DNA of 64,000 bases from Plasmodiophora brassicae (GCA_036867785.1 CP145417.1:434001-498000); one strand, 5' to 3'; counted from the first letter of the stretch, positions 41,556-53,017 are shown. Translations and numbers: made by a program. Notes: generated from the letters alone by a model not told the origin.

Positions 41556-43334
41556 TCACGCGTCAGCATATGCACTGCTCATGATGTTGCTGGTCGTGTG
41601 CCCCACCGGTTCGCCTGCCAGCGCGATCAGGCTGCGCGGGGCCTGCACGGCGCGGTGCGGGGTGCGTGGGCCCGGTGCGGCGACCGGGCCGACGCACATC
41701 GCGCTCGCGTTCCGACACGCGGACGTGTAGTCGGTGGCGCCCGCGTCACCCATCTGCCAGTGTCGCACACCCGGTTAGAACCCCCATCGCTTCCAAGTTG
41801 CCGGGTCGCCCCGACCGTTAACCGAATCGCCGACTGCCTTCGATTCGCCGCCCTGGAGGCGTCGCGTCGCCTGGGCGGCAACGTCTTGAACTGCCGCATG
41901 TTCTCGGTTGTGAACCTCAGCTTGTCGTCGAGGTCGGCGCATGACGCTTGGATCGGCCAGCTGGCTTTCGAGAACCGCGCCTTGGTCGCCTCCGCGACTC
42001 TCCTGACGTTCGACGTCTCGCCTGGCGCCTGTGCGCACTTGTCGCCATAGGTTCGTGCCGACGTCGATATCCATTCCGATCCACCAGGGCCCGACGACGA
42101 CGTCGGCGCTAGCACCGACACTTTCGCCGCTGGACGCTTGGGCAGGTTCAGTGCCGGCAGCTTGACCGGCTGGAAATCGTGACGAAAGGTCGTCTCGTAG
42201 TCGGTCGGTTTCGCACCTGTCGAGGGCCCCGACGACGCCAGCAGGTTCGTGCTACGGTTCGAGGGCGCTGTCGCCCGGAGGAACCGGCCGCCGATGCTCG
42301 GGAAGACTCCTTCGCGTGTCGTTGTGCGGTACTGCAGATCGTGGGTTAGTGTTAGGGCGCCTGCCCATATACATATATGGCGCCTACCATGCAGGCGTCG
42401 TTGCCGAACACAATGTTACGCTGCGGGACAACGCGCCGGATCGTCGTCCGTTCCGACATGCCCGACCTGTCGGTGAAGAAGGCCGCCGACGTCGTCGTGA
42501 AATCGCGGCGATTGACGCCTTCGTCCTGCGCCATGCGGACGTTGTCGTGATGAGGCCGATGCGTTGCCGCCTTCCGGGCGACGGTTCGCGAAGGCATGAT
42601 CTGCGACAGCGTATTGTTCGTCTGCCACGATCGTGGTGTGCAACCCGGTTGCGCTTGCGTCGACGTGAGCCTTGGCACCTCGACAGGCCGGGCTCGAGCG
42701 CTCGGGCCTGTGCATTTGGGGGCGGCGAAGTTCCGAGCGCTGGTCGACGTCCAGTCCGGCGGGTAATGCCCTAGGACAAGTCGCGACACGACCGGCTTGT
42801 GCATGGAGACGTGTGCCGATCCCAGCGGCTGTGGGCAAAACCTCTGCGTTTGCTCCGTCGTCCAAGCGCTCGCTTCGTGGCCGAACACAATGTGGCCGGG
42901 CTGTGCGGCACCTGCCAGAGGCGTCACCATATGGGACGGCGGTTGCGGCAGCGCGGGTTGCGATGTGGTCCTGGAGCGCTCCCCTGCGTAATCGCTGGAC
43001 ATGATGGCGGATGTCGTATACGTGCCCGACGATTCGCCGGCGCCGAACGTGACGGAATCGGGCGCTGACTGATTCGCGACGGCTTGCGACTTCAGTCCAT
43101 GGAGCCCAGCGAAGGCGGCTGTCGTTGCTGACTCAAAGACGGGTGAACGCTCGCCAAGCTTGATGCTCGTCCTGCATACCGACGGGTTAAACGTGAAATG
43201 GGTGGCAGTGCTAGGTCTGGGTAATACCTTCGGGATTGGGCCAGGAGCTGGAGTTTCGTGTCATGACTATCCTTCCAGGACTGACGACGTCGGCCCTCCT
43301 GTAGAAAGGCGGCCGTAGCGCTCCCACCCGTCAT
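41556..43334 (-). CDS. candidate axonemal microtubule-inner protein
   Basis: Spliced model of four exons, about 500 residues. It is made of short recurring motifs rather than globular domains: VTFGAGESSGTYTTS, HIVFGHEASAWTTEQTQRF, RRDFTTTSAAFF, RNIVFGNDACMYRTTTREGVF (across an intron), TDYETTFRHDF, SEWISTSARTYGDK, TDYTSACRNAS. Repeated F.T/Y.T motifs with an extended, basic, Pro-rich chain are typical of ciliary microtubule inner proteins and SAXO-like proteins. Introns at about 41784, 42360-42415 and 43263-43300 keep this style continuous through the gene. The ATG at 43334 is less certain than 43002, an internal Met. The specific orthologue is not identified. Confidence 0.55.
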
Positions 43335-43605
43335 GAACGAATGGCAACAATATGTACGTCGAAAGTCCCTACCCGGAATAAAGTCGATCGATCCCATGCG
43401 ATCGTACCGCACGAATGCGCCCAACGGTGCGAATCTCCATCGTCTGACTGATTCCCTTAAGTGAAGCACTGTGGGCAACGCCTGGCGTCTCTGGCGTGGG
43501 CACATCATGGGTACGAGTTCGACAACGAGTGCTCGGTGCTGGCCGCTGACGGTTGCGGTACAACCATGAGACAGATCGTTCGATCGGTCAGCCACGCTCC
43601 GACTT

Positions 43606-44163
43606 TTACAAATGAAATTGTTCTTCCGGGTCGTTGCCGTCTATAGGGGCCAGGGCGTCACCGCCGCGCTGCGCCATGAACTGAACCAGGTGGTCAAGGA
43701 CTTCTTTGGCCCTTGTTACGAGGCTGAGTCGGACCCGGAACGCATTGTCGAATTCGTTTGGGTACGGAACGGTCCCCAGGATCTCAAAATCGTCGTACGA
43801 GACGCTGTCTAGCACACGATCGCGCATCTGCTCCATCAACAACGCTATCTCCCTGGCGGACAGCTGCTTCCGTCCCTGGCAGAACGTTACCCGTTGCAGA
43901 ACGCGACGCAGATCGCCTTTCGAAATCCGCCCGTCGCCATCGCTGTCAAACCGCTCAAACGCCCGCTTCGTGATCTGGTTGTCGATCGCGAAATCGCGTT
44001 TCTCGAACTCGGCGTCCTGCGCAGCACGCGACGGGCGTCGCGACGACGACGACGACGACGACGTCGACACCCTCAACCTGCTGACGACATGCAGCCGCGA
44101 CGCCGCTCGCGTAGGCTTCCTCATCGGCCAGACCGACATCGCAGCACTAGTAGTGTACAGCAA
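43606..44163 (-). CDS. EF-hand protein
   Basis: Single open frame; Met at 44163 or 44139. After a Ser-rich N-terminus comes one canonical calcium-binding loop, DSDGDGRISKGDL within AFERFDSDGDGRISKGDLRR, and a second degenerate hand (RDRVLDSVSYDDFEIL) without the acidic ligands. This is the arrangement of calcineurin-B/centrin-like halves or dynein regulatory EF proteins. Partner unknown. It starts 330 bp from the divergent antiporter gene. Confidence 0.82.
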   Translation of the reverse strand: MLYTTSAAMSVWPMRKPTRAASRLHVVSRLRVSTSSSSSSSRRPSRAAQDAEFEKRDFAIDNQITKRAFERFDSDGDGRISKGDLRRVLQRVTFCQGRKQLSAREIALLMEQMRDRVLDSVSYDDFEILGTVPYPNEFDNAFRVRLSLVTRAKEVLDHLVQFMAQRGGDALAPIDGNDPEEQFHL

Positions 44164-44492
44164 GCGTCAGCGTACACTGTGCGGGCAGAGCGCGTGCCGC
44201 CTGCATGTGACGTCGTTGTTCGGGGACGGGTGCCCGCCGCCGACGTGATTCGGCCCGGTGCCGTCATGCACACGCAGAGTGGCCGAACAGGGCGGGCGGC
44301 GCCCTGGCTGCCACTGCGAGGCAGGGCGCGTTCTGCCTTGCTCGGTTGGGCGGCTGCGGGCGTTCTCAAGTGGCATATTCGGCATATTCGGACAGTGGAG
44401 CCTGCGATCTGATTGTCATTCGGGTGGTTGCAGTGGGAGTGAGGGGGGTGGGGGCGCCTCTGTGATCGGCACTCGGGTCACGCGGTCGCCGA

Positions 44493-47437
44493 ATGGATGG
44501 CCTCGCCGAGATCGTCGTCAGTCTGACGCGGTTCGCGTTCGCGACGGTCACGTCGCATTTCATCGGAGAGCAGCTTGGACGACGGTGGGAGCGGGGCTTG
44601 CGAACCGGTTCGGTTCGCAATTGACCATGCGACAGGGCTGGGTTCCCGCAGCTGACTGGGTACATTCTTGGCGGATTCATCTCTGGGCCATGGGGGATCC
44701 ACCTTGTCGAACTGGAGACTCTGCACCGGTTGTCGTTCATCAACGGGGTTGCTCTGGCCGTCATTGCGTTCTGCGCTGGTGCTGAGCTATACCTTCCAGG
44801 TCCGTACGCTGTGGCAGGATAGTCCCATTCAGTGCCAGCTTCCCCCTGACGACGGTTTCGTTAGACATTCGGCCGCACCTGAGAACAATCATTACGCAGA
44901 TGACGTTTATTGTTGCGATGACGCTGGCCTGGTGTGCGTGTACCGTCATGATAATTCGCAAATGGTCTAACCACCAGCTCAGAACCGTGTCGCAATGGCC
45001 GGGTCATTGATACTGTGCATGTATGTATGCAGGGTGCCGTACATGTCGACGGCTGAGTTGCCATGCCAGTGGCAAATTGCACTGCTCTGTGCCTCCATCA
45101 TGATTGCAAGGTCTCCGTCCTCGGCAATGGCACTGATACAGGAGTCGTTTGCCAAAGGCCCAATCACGTCGATGTGCATGGGGATTACCGTTGTCAGGTT
45201 AGGACATGATGTTGATCGCTGCAGGACACGTCGCTTATATTCACCTTAGTGATGCTGCGTTGCTGGTGGCGTTCGCTGTGATGAGCTCGCTGGCTTCCGC
45301 AGAATGCCTGGGTAACTTTGGTGCTGGGGAACACATCGCGCGCCTGACTTACATCCCTTTAGGGCAAGGTATTGATTCTTGGGCGTTCGTATCACTTGGC
45401 GTTTCCGTCTTTGGATCAATTGTTGCGGGGTACGTCCTCGGCAGGCTCATTGTGGCCATTCTCTGGATTCCGTTATCCTCGTCATATATCAAAGGCGGAA
45501 TCATCATCTCGATTGGGTATGCTGTCTTCTATCTAGCCAGGTACGCCGCTCAGAAGGGCACGGTAACGGCTGCTGACGACAATTGTAGAGTTGTTGAGCG
45601 TGCTTCCTGGTCACGATTCGGCCATAGGTTTCGGATCGAACCTCTCCTGGTCTGCATGGTTGCCAGCTGTGCTGCCTGCAACGCAACATCAAAGCGACGC
45701 AGTCTGACTAGCATCCTCCACAATTCATCCCTGTACGTCTTCCTCCCGTTCTTCACGTTGAGTAAGGACGCCTTTGCTGCTGTTACACTGTTTGCCCTAG
45801 CCGACGTTTGGCTGCAGCAGGAGCGTCATTACGTGTGGAAAACACTGGCCCCGTTCTACCGCTGAGCATTATCCTGTTTTCGTCCCGCATGATTGCCATT
45901 TGGATGGGATCGCAGATCGCCTTGAAGTCGACGCCACTAGGAGAGTTCGGCAAACAGTAAGCAGACTGTTTGCATTTGGTGCTCGGTTTCGGCCCGCCTG
46001 ACCTACGCAGGTATCCGTACTTGTGGATGACTCTCACTACTCAAGCGGGCGCCGCCATTGGTCTCGCCAATGAGTTGGTAGGAAGGAGTCGCACGTCGTA
46101 TCGCGCCTAGTTTCGCTAAATGCTGCTGCCCAGGCATTCTCCTTCAAACCGTGGGGTACGTCTTTCGCCGACGCCATTACCATGGTCGTGGTTCTGAACC
46201 AGGTTGTCGGGCCGTTCATCTTGTGAGGCCCATGCGAACATGTGCATGATTGGCCATGCTGACTTGACGTGTTTGATCAGCCGTTTCGCTCTCCAGCGAG
46301 TAGGCGAGGACCGCTCACCGAAACATTGGCAAGGCCAGGATGTCGCCGTCCTAGGCGCAAATCGAATCGCAATGTCGATCAGCGCCCGACTTTGTCGCGC
46401 CGGGTGCCGTGTTCGTGTTGTTCGCTCCGACGACGTCAGCGAGGCTGTCGCCAAGATGAGGATCGATCAGGTGGGTTTGCATCAGGACGCGACGTACCGT
46501 TTTCGGCCAAACCCCCATACCATATACAGGTCCTGGCATCACTTGCATCGGAGGAGAAGGACGCGAATGCTGTCTTCCACCTACGGCTGATGACAGAGTC
46601 GCTGCCTGCCAATTTAGGTCAGCTGACGAGTTCCTGCGGGACGAACAGACATCACGTGGACCTCGACTACTGCCCTCCGTTGTCGCCGTCGCCGGACGGC
46701 GCCCACGATTCGAAGTCGGCGCCGTTGCTGTGCCAGGATCATTGGGAGCTGTCCACGCTGGTGCAGCGTCTGATACCTGAACAATGTGCCACTGTCGTCG
46801 TTGCCCTGGACACTGATGCGCAGACGGCCAAGGCATGTGACCTGATTACATCGTCGTGCCCGCATATCATCCCCCGAATCGTCGCCATCGGTTTGACCGC
46901 GTTTCCGGCAGTCTGGACAGAATCTGACAGGTGCCTTGTGGCAGCCGAGCGCGAGGAGACCATTGCCCAGCTCTGCAGCTATGGCATCATTGTCGTCAAT
47001 TCCCACACGTCTCTGGCCGAGGTTGCGTCAGCGCTGGCATTGACGCATTCATCGCAGGTCAGGTGCTTGTCGGGTTGGCGCGCGCGATGTTATTCTGATT
47101 GGCAGGGTCGAAGGCTGTGTCAATTCTCGCCGCTGGCAAGTTCTCGGTCCATGCTGCGCGCTCGCTGATCAAACCTATCGACGTATCTGCAGGCCCTGCA
47201 AGCGGGCCGGCATCGATCGGCGGCGCCGTCGAAGGGCAGCCTGTGCACAAGTTGACGTTGCGGCTCCAACCGCGTCCCGAGATGATGTTCTCGCCCGATG
47301 ACTGGGCCGTGCCGATGACGACCAAGGCAGGAGCCGATCCGGTCCCAGTCGCTCACGAGTCCAACTGGAAGCACGCTGACCGGCAAAGGCGACGTCGTGG
47401 TCATTCCCCAGCACCGCGTTGGATGTCGCTCAGCTGA
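44493..47437 (+). CDS. CPA2 monovalent cation:proton antiporter with TrkA-N domain (KefB-like)
   Basis: About ten exons. The antiporter core emerges on splicing: AGFPQLTGYILGGFISGPWG, VALAVIAFCAGAELYLP, MIARSPSSAMALIQE then GPITSMCMGITVV, FFTLTGASL (joined by the intron starting GTAAGGACG near 45763), IILFSSRMIAIWMGSQIAL, LTTQAGAAIGLANEL, LNQVVGPFIFRFALQRVGED. A cytosolic RCK/TrkA-N Rossmann domain follows: VAVLGANRIAMSISARL and CATVVVALDTDAQTAKACDL. The last exon (KLTLRLQPRPEMMFSPDDWAV) may be an RCK C-lobe. Exchanges K+ or Na+ for protons under nucleotide control. Splices across conserved motifs leave little doubt about family; terminal exons are less sure. Confidence 0.88.
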
Positions 47438-47980
47438 TCCAGTGCTTCTACTTGGTTTCCGGCATAGGTATAGATTTAGTAATATAAAACAAGGATCGCA
47501 TTCAGTTGTTGGCAGCGACTCCCTACGATGTGCAGTAGCCCGGCCTGGTAGATAGTTTCGATGAGGATCATCACCCAGTCCGACGGGGCCTGCCAGTCGT
47601 TCAACGAGAACGTTGCAATGAGAGACCCCGGCCTGGACATGCGGCTCCTGGAAGCGGTCCGCGTCCTATAGAAACATCTGCTCATTTTCCACATCGACGT
47701 ACCGGTCGACGAGTGATTTGAGCTATGCTCTGCAGATCGATCACCCCATCTTATCGTGCGTCCCATCTGCGTTGAGGTCCATGGAAGGACCAAACGTCGT
47801 AAACCATACCCCGCACGACGATAGAGCTGTTATCGGATGAGACCCCTGATGATGAGTACGCGCGAGCTGCAGTGAACGGAGAAAAGGCCGTGCGGGACGA
47901 TCACAGTCGCCGGCGGGGCGTCGCAGGCGGCAAGGGTGGCCCCGGTGCTCGGCGCATTTGTTGCGGAGTGTCAGCCGCCG
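47438..47980. other. intergenic; possible minus-strand exon
   Basis: A minus-strand frame at 47476-47793 includes LIATFSLNDWQAPSDWVMIL, which reads like protein but has no recognised family or clear splice partner. Nothing else supported. Confidence 0.3.
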
Positions 47981-47990
47981 CACCCCCGCA

Positions 47991-48378
47991 ATGGCGTTGG
48001 CAACGGCGGCAGCTGGGGCCGTCCGAGCTGTAATGTCTGCCGGTGCTCGGCCGTGCGGTTTCATGGTACCGATCGTGCACGGAGCGCTGCTGACCTGCCG
48101 ACGTTCCGACTGACGGTGCGTTCGGCGCGCAGGTGCATAGGACCCCGCTGGGGTATCTGCCCGTCTACCTGGAAGTGCGCCGAGAGACCAGCAAGTACCA
48201 GTCCGTCGAGGCAACCGTGATACGCGGCCTGGAGGGCAACGTCACCCAGCTCGTCGACGAGTTGCGGAACGAACTGGGCGAGCTCGACGTCCTCAGCAGA
48301 GCTGGGGGCGACTCGCTCGTTCTGTGGGGCAACTACATGGACGAATGCACGGAATATCTACTGCGACGAGGCTTCTAG
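47991..48378 (+). CDS. mitochondrial ribosomal protein mL49, paralogue 1
   Basis: Two exons (47991-48065 and 48133-48378), 67-nt intron. Exon 1 is a 25-codon Ala/Arg-rich mitochondrial presequence (MALATAAAGAVRAVMSAG). Exon 2 is the IMG2/mL49 domain: VHRTPLGYLPVYLEV, ATVIRGLEGNVTQLVDELR, DSLVLWGNYMDECTEYLL and the typical C-terminal RRGF. Part of the mitochondrial large subunit. A second copy converges from the minus strand 156 bp away with the same exon design. Confidence 0.88.
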
Positions 48379-48534
48379 ATGGCAGCGCCTCAGTATAATA
48401 TATCTGTTTGGGGCGTTTCTCTCTACGTGTACGGCTGCACCGATACCATGGCATGCCCGCGAGTACGGCTCTGGTGACACCTGGACGCAACGCCCATGGA
48501 CCCTCTCTGGTGCACTAGGATATGGATTATTTTA

Positions 48535-48934
48535 TCAGAATCCCATTCGTGTCAGGAGATCGACGAACTCTTCCCGATAGTTGCCTTGAATTTGCAGGTC
48601 GTGCGTGTTGGATTCGGGTCGCCAAGTCGACGAGACCGCAATATTACCGAACTCGTCCTTCAGCAAGCCCTCGAACGTCGCGACGTCACCCTGGACGGCG
48701 CGCACGATCGTCACATACTTCCCGATGATGCGATCGACGCGCGATGTCGTCTCCAGGTAGACCGGCAGGAACCCGAGCGGCGTCCTCTGGACCTACAAAC
48801 AGGCAGGCCGGCCATCAGACACCCGCCATCGCCGGCAACCCGGATGATGGACCCCATACGTGGAACGGCCTGGTCGACAGGGCGGCCGCTGATGTGGAGA
48901 ATGCCGCTCGCGACGCTCGCAGGGCATGCAGCAT
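48535..48934 (-). CDS. mitochondrial ribosomal protein mL49, paralogue 2
   Basis: Two exons (48934-48860 and 48792-48535), intron again 67 nt and after exactly 25 codons in phase 0, as in paralogue 1. Presequence MLHALRASRAAFSTSAAALS; domain VQRTPLGFLPVYLETT, VTIVRAVQGDVATFEGLLKD, HDLQIQGNYREEFVDLLT, ending RMGF. Protein identity to paralogue 1 looks low (roughly a third), so the duplication is old although the gene structure is unchanged. The two presequences are unrelated in detail. Confidence 0.85.
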
Positions 48935-49353
48935 CGCTGATGATAGCGCGCCCCGGAGTGCGCCGCTGGCGCTGTGCATCGCCGCTGTCGGCCCTGGCCC
49001 CTGGCGCCGCACACCGCACTGCCGCCGCAGGCTGCACCTGTTGCAGCACCAGTGCACCACCCCGTCCCATACGGGACATGCGCGTGCTTGCGGATCCGCA
49101 GCTCCCCAGCACGTATAATATGCAAGCGTATGCCCACTTGGATCTGGTGGGTGCCCTGTCCCACTGCTTCCTCGGTATCCACCAAGTCGTCTTAGCTGGC
49201 AGACTTGGGAGTTCGCTGTGCCTGTGCCGCTATCTGCGTTTACAGCTTGCACGCCCCTCACACTGTGCATGCCCCATGCTGGGTGTTCGGCGGCTTCTTC
49301 TGCGCCCCCAGCGCACTCACGACTGCGTTCCCTCTTGTTTAGCATTGAATGTT

Positions 49354-50122
49354 CGCCCGGGCACGTCTCACTGACAGTGTACCCGGCGTTCTTCTTGGAT
49401 TTGTTGGAGCGTTTCTCTTTGGTTCTCTCGAAAAGCCGTATTCTTCTGCTCTTCGCTGGCCTTCGGGCATTCTTTGAGCGTGTACCTATGGACCATTGCA
49501 GAACCAGCACTTCGGCGTGCATTCGGCGCCATCCCGCTTTTGCCTCTTGGGGTTGGCGGGGGCGCTGGCTGGTCACGAGTACTAGCAACAGGTCAGCAAG
49601 CAGTCGCGGGACCGCAAGGTCCCCAGTTCGAGGCACGAACTCCCCCAAAAAAAAGTCCCGGTGACCAACAGCCGTAAATGTTGAAGGGGTGTTTACTGAT
49701 CAGGCAGCCCAAAGTGCCAGAGCAATTAGGGGTCTCGCTTGAGCGTCTGGGAGGTAAAGGAACGGCCCGTAACAAGTGTATGTCGGCTCCCCGGCATAGG
49801 CGGTATGGCGAAAGAGGTCCGACAAGAGTGCAGTCGACAAGTCCGAGCGAATCACGTCCCGTTCCGATATCGTCCAAGGCGCGATGAACCCAGTACAAAG
49901 GTGACGGGCCGGCACTGCCAGGCCGGGGGATGTTGGCGTTCTGCTGCTGATCCTTCGATCCTCGGACTCGAGACCGAGGCGCCTGCGTGAAAAGAAAAAG
50001 CGCGAAAAACAAATAAAACAAAACCAAACCATCTTGGGGTTGGCGGTTTAAGGCTTTCGAGAAAACCAAAGAGAAACGCTCCAGTGAATGCCGGGTACAA
50101 TGTCAGTGAGACGTGCACGGGT
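49354..50122. mobile_element. inverted-repeat element (MITE- or foldback-like)
   Basis: Left arm 49354-49437 (GGGCACGTCTCACTGACAGT, GGAGCGTTTCTCTTTGGTTC) and right arm 50051-50122 reversed (GTGCACGTCTCACTGACATT, GGAGCGTTTCTCTTTGGTTT) pair over about 70 bp with one 10-15 nt length difference. The interior (about 610 bp) has a direct repeat TCTTGGGGTTGGCGG near 49548 and 50032, and no transposase-like ORF. No clear target-site duplication was found. It could be a non-autonomous DNA element or an inverted duplication of host sequence. Confidence 0.5.
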
Positions 50123-50970
50123 GAGAAACCTCCTACAGGGCGAGACGTTCAAGGTGAAAGTGCTGCTTCACGGCATGTGGCCAGAAGAACTTCGGGAGGC
50201 CGTCACCGAGATTACAGGGTCCACAGTTGCGGAAAGGGCTCCCGCCAACTTCTCCAGCTCGTGGGATAGAAGGGCATCATGTTCGACTTGGGAGCTGCTG
50301 CACGAATGATACGCACACACGAACCGACTGCGATGTAGTATCGGTGTAGTCTCCCGAACAATAACGGCGGCGACCGACGCCCTCGTCAAGCCCTCGCCAT
50401 GGGATCGACCACACTCCTCGTGGGCGCGTGGCATTCAGGCAATTATATCAGGGCCGGGTAACCCAGATCGGCACCGTCCCATCACACAGGCACTACTACG
50501 AGAGGGCGGCCGCGAAGCAGGCGAAGAGGAAGAAGCAATCCGCGCTCGTCAAATGGTGCCGACAGTACAAACTCTACCTGGAAGGGGATGAGCGAGTCGG
50601 GACTCCATGACGTGGACGCAAGGGTGCGCATCATGGTGGACGAGCACCTGTTGGCGGCCCTGCTGTCTGCGGCGTACCGCCTGTCGAGGCCAGTTGAAGG
50701 TCTGCCCGGTATACGCCATTCAAGAGAGCGGGTGCCACGCTTCAGCGTCGAACGTTGCCGCCGGGCGGTGGTCGATGCCGGCGCCGACGTTGACCGCCTA
50801 TGTACCGAAGACGGGTGGCCAGTCACAGTGCATACGCCTTGATTTCCTCAAGACGAGGGGAGGAGGTTCAGGCGCCTGGACATGGAGTCGGGCTCTCCTG
50901 CACATCACGCTGACAGGCTATTCGCGTCCCTGCCCGTAATCAGCGCCCTTCGCTGCTGTAACCATCATGC
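50123..50970. other. unresolved region with short ORFs
   Basis: Contains a basic plus-strand frame at 50428-50610 (RAAAKQAKRKKQSALVKWCR), another at 50588-50842 (GLHDVDARVRIMVDEHLLAA, RFSVERCRRAVVDAGADVDR) and a minus-strand one at 50168-50434. They look partly protein-like but I could not join them into one family or with good splice sites. A small unrecognised gene is possible. Confidence 0.35.
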
Positions 50971-50976
50971 ACACTG

Positions 50977-51666
50977 ATGCACCTGCAGGCCGAGCCGACA
51001 TGTCAGATGGCGGTAGCGTCCGCGTTGTCAGAGCGGATTCTGCAGAACGCCCTAGCGGTTGCCAACAACCGCGTTGAGACGCTGCGCAACCGGTGCCGAC
51101 GCCAGCGGAGCGACATCGACGACCTGCAGAGCCGGGTGCACCGCCTGGAACGCGAAAACGAGGCGTTACGCAGGCAGACCGCCGACCTGAACGTCGCCGT
51201 CGCTCATTTCCGCGATGAGATCCTGCCGCGAGTTCAGACGGTCCCCACAGGGGAAACAGCTCGACCTGTCGGTCATGACCGGCCCCTGTCACATAAGTCC
51301 CACAAGTCAGTCGTTTGCGGTTTGCTCGATTGTTCGCTAACGTCGGATGGTGTCAGAGACCCAGCGCTGGACGTGGCCGCGATACTCGACGAAATCGATC
51401 GTGCGATGGCGAAGCCCGTCGTACCGCCGGGGAGTGCCACGTCGCGCCAGAAGCATGACGACGCCAGCAGGCTGTTCTTCCAGATCCGCAAGGCGTTACC
51501 GCCGGCGGCGTTCTCCGAATTCCTACGAGTCGTCTCGGCCCTGCCCGCGCCCCGCACCGGGGAGCGCCCCTCCAGCGACGTCGTCGACCGCGTCCGCCCG
51601 CTCCTCGCCCAGCACGACCCCGACCTGTTCGACCGGTTCCGCCGGCTCGTTCTAAACGCCAACTAA
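50977..51666 (+). CDS. coiled-coil protein, At4g15545-like
   Basis: Intronless, 229 residues (Met 51007 is an alternative start). A long N-terminal coiled coil (ILQNALAVANNRVETLRNRC, DIDDLQSRVHRLERENEALR), a linker, and a C-terminal module: RLFFQIRKALPPAAFSEFLR then VRPLLAQHDPDLFDRFRRLV. This C-terminal pattern (FF...R..L....F..FL ... DLF..F..L) matches the plant At4g15545 family, of unknown molecular function. Moderately sure. Confidence 0.65.
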   Translation: MHLQAEPTCQMAVASALSERILQNALAVANNRVETLRNRCRRQRSDIDDLQSRVHRLERENEALRRQTADLNVAVAHFRDEILPRVQTVPTGETARPVGHDRPLSHKSHKSVVCGLLDCSLTSDGVRDPALDVAAILDEIDRAMAKPVVPPGSATSRQKHDDASRLFFQIRKALPPAAFSEFLRVVSALPAPRTGERPSSDVVDRVRPLLAQHDPDLFDRFRRLVLNAN

Positions 51667-51830
51667 TTGCAACTGAACACGGCCCGAGTCGATATTGTAT
51701 TTGCGACGGGAACGCCACCCAGTGTTGGTTGAGTCCGCATCAGCGGCGGCGGCGGCGGCTGCCCCGTCAGTGCGTCGCACTCCGAATCCGATTGTCGTCG
51801 TTGTCGTCGTTGTCGTTGCTGTCGGGAACC

Positions 51831-52466
51831 ATGGGCGCTCTTGGCAAGGCGTTCGGATTGCTGCTGGTGATTGGTGTCGGCGCGTACGTGTACCTGCAGT
51901 ACACTGGGTTGGCCGGTGTCGTGTCGGTCACGAAGCAGGCAGCGGCGAAGGCGACCGGGAAGAAGGGTGGCGAGGCGGAAGTGGCGCCGCTGGGCATCAA
52001 ATGGGATTCGTCGCACGAGTCGGTGAAGAAGGCGAAAGGCGAACCGACGCTGCTGTATCGTGTGCTGAAGAGCGGGCCGACATCGGGGCCGCAGCCGAAG
52101 GCGACGGATGAGGTGTCGTGCCATTACAAGGGAATTCTGGCGCCGAAGAGCAGCAAGTCGAAGGACAAGGAGACGGAATTCGACTCGTCGTACAAGCGCG
52201 GGCAGCCTCTGTCGTTCCGCCTGACGGGCGTCATCAAAGGGTGGACCAAGATCCTGCAGGAGATGCACGTGGGCGACAAGTGGGAAGTGTACATTCCATC
52301 CAATCTCGCGTACGGTGCATCCGGTGCAGGAGGTATTTGCTGTCCCATTGTGTCCTACGACGTCGAATGCTGACCCAGGGGGATCGTAGGCGTCATCCCA
52401 CCCAACGCGGACCTGATCTTCATCATTGAGCTCAAGGGCATCAAGGGCCAGAAGACCGAGCTGTGA
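51831..52466 (+). CDS. ER FKBP-type peptidyl-prolyl isomerase
   Basis: Two exons, intron 52333-52389. N-terminal hydrophobic signal/anchor (FGLLLVIGVGAYVYLQYTG), a Lys-rich spacer, and an FKBP domain: LLYRVLKSGPTSGPQPKATD, VSCHYKGIL, TEFDSSYKRGQPLSFRLTGV, IKGWTKILQEMHVGDKWEVY, IPSNLAYGASGAGGVIPPNA and DLIFIIELKGI; across the intron AYG..G....IPPNA matches the family. The protein ends KTEL, an HDEL-like ER retrieval signal, so it should act in protein folding in the ER lumen. An in-frame stop in the intron means unspliced mRNA would lose the last strand and the signal. Confidence 0.93.
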
Positions 52467-52607
52467 TAGGTGCGACCTCGGCCGAATACAGAATCGGGTG
52501 GCGGGTGCCCGTTTCTTCTGCAATGTAACTCGTCGATCGACGACAACGATACGTCCTACACTGTCCTTGTTCTATTTTGGTGTTCGATCGGTTGGCTCGC
52601 CATCGTC

Positions 52608-52886
52608 ATGGCGGTTGGCAGGGACGAGTTGCGATCGCGGATGCGCCCGTACCTGGAGCGAAGGAAGAAAGAGCTCGACGACGCGCTTCTGCGTGCGGAC
52701 CAGAGCGCGCCGCCGCCAGTGCTGTCCCTGCGTACCGTGCTGGACCTGATCGTCGTCGCGATCCTCCTCGCCGGCATCTGCGCCACGCTCTACGTCGAAT
52801 ACGACGTCAATGTCTTCCGGTATATATTCGGCGTCGTCGTCGACGCTCTCGACCCTCGACTTGTGGTCAAACCTCCTGCTCAGTAA
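52608..52886 (+). CDS. small single-pass membrane protein
   Basis: 92 residues from ATG 52608. A charged N-terminal helix (DELRSRMRPYLERRKKELDD), one membrane segment (VLDLIVVAILLAGICATLYV) and a second short hydrophobic stretch (VFRYIFGVVVDAL). It is close behind the FKBP gene on the same strand. Unrecognised; the composition and clean start make a real gene likely. Confidence 0.6.
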   Translation: MAVGRDELRSRMRPYLERRKKELDDALLRADQSAPPPVLSLRTVLDLIVVAILLAGICATLYVEYDVNVFRYIFGVVVDALDPRLVVKPPAQ

Positions 52887-53017
52887 ACCGTCCGCTGCCG
52901 AACGGTCACATCATCGGATGGATGGCGGTGGGGGGGGCCAAGGCGTCGATAGCCAGACAATCGCGGACAGACGTCTATTCGCTTATGATGTATTGTTTGG
53001 CGCACCTAGTCGATGCA

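Noticed and set aside
42672-43004. Plus-strand ORFs opposite the axonemal candidate
   Set aside because: No family; the minus strand carries recurring motifs and splice sites.
48815-49648. 277-codon minus ORF
   Set aside because: Runs through the inverted-repeat element arm and mL49 paralogue 2 exon 1 out of frame; no domain.
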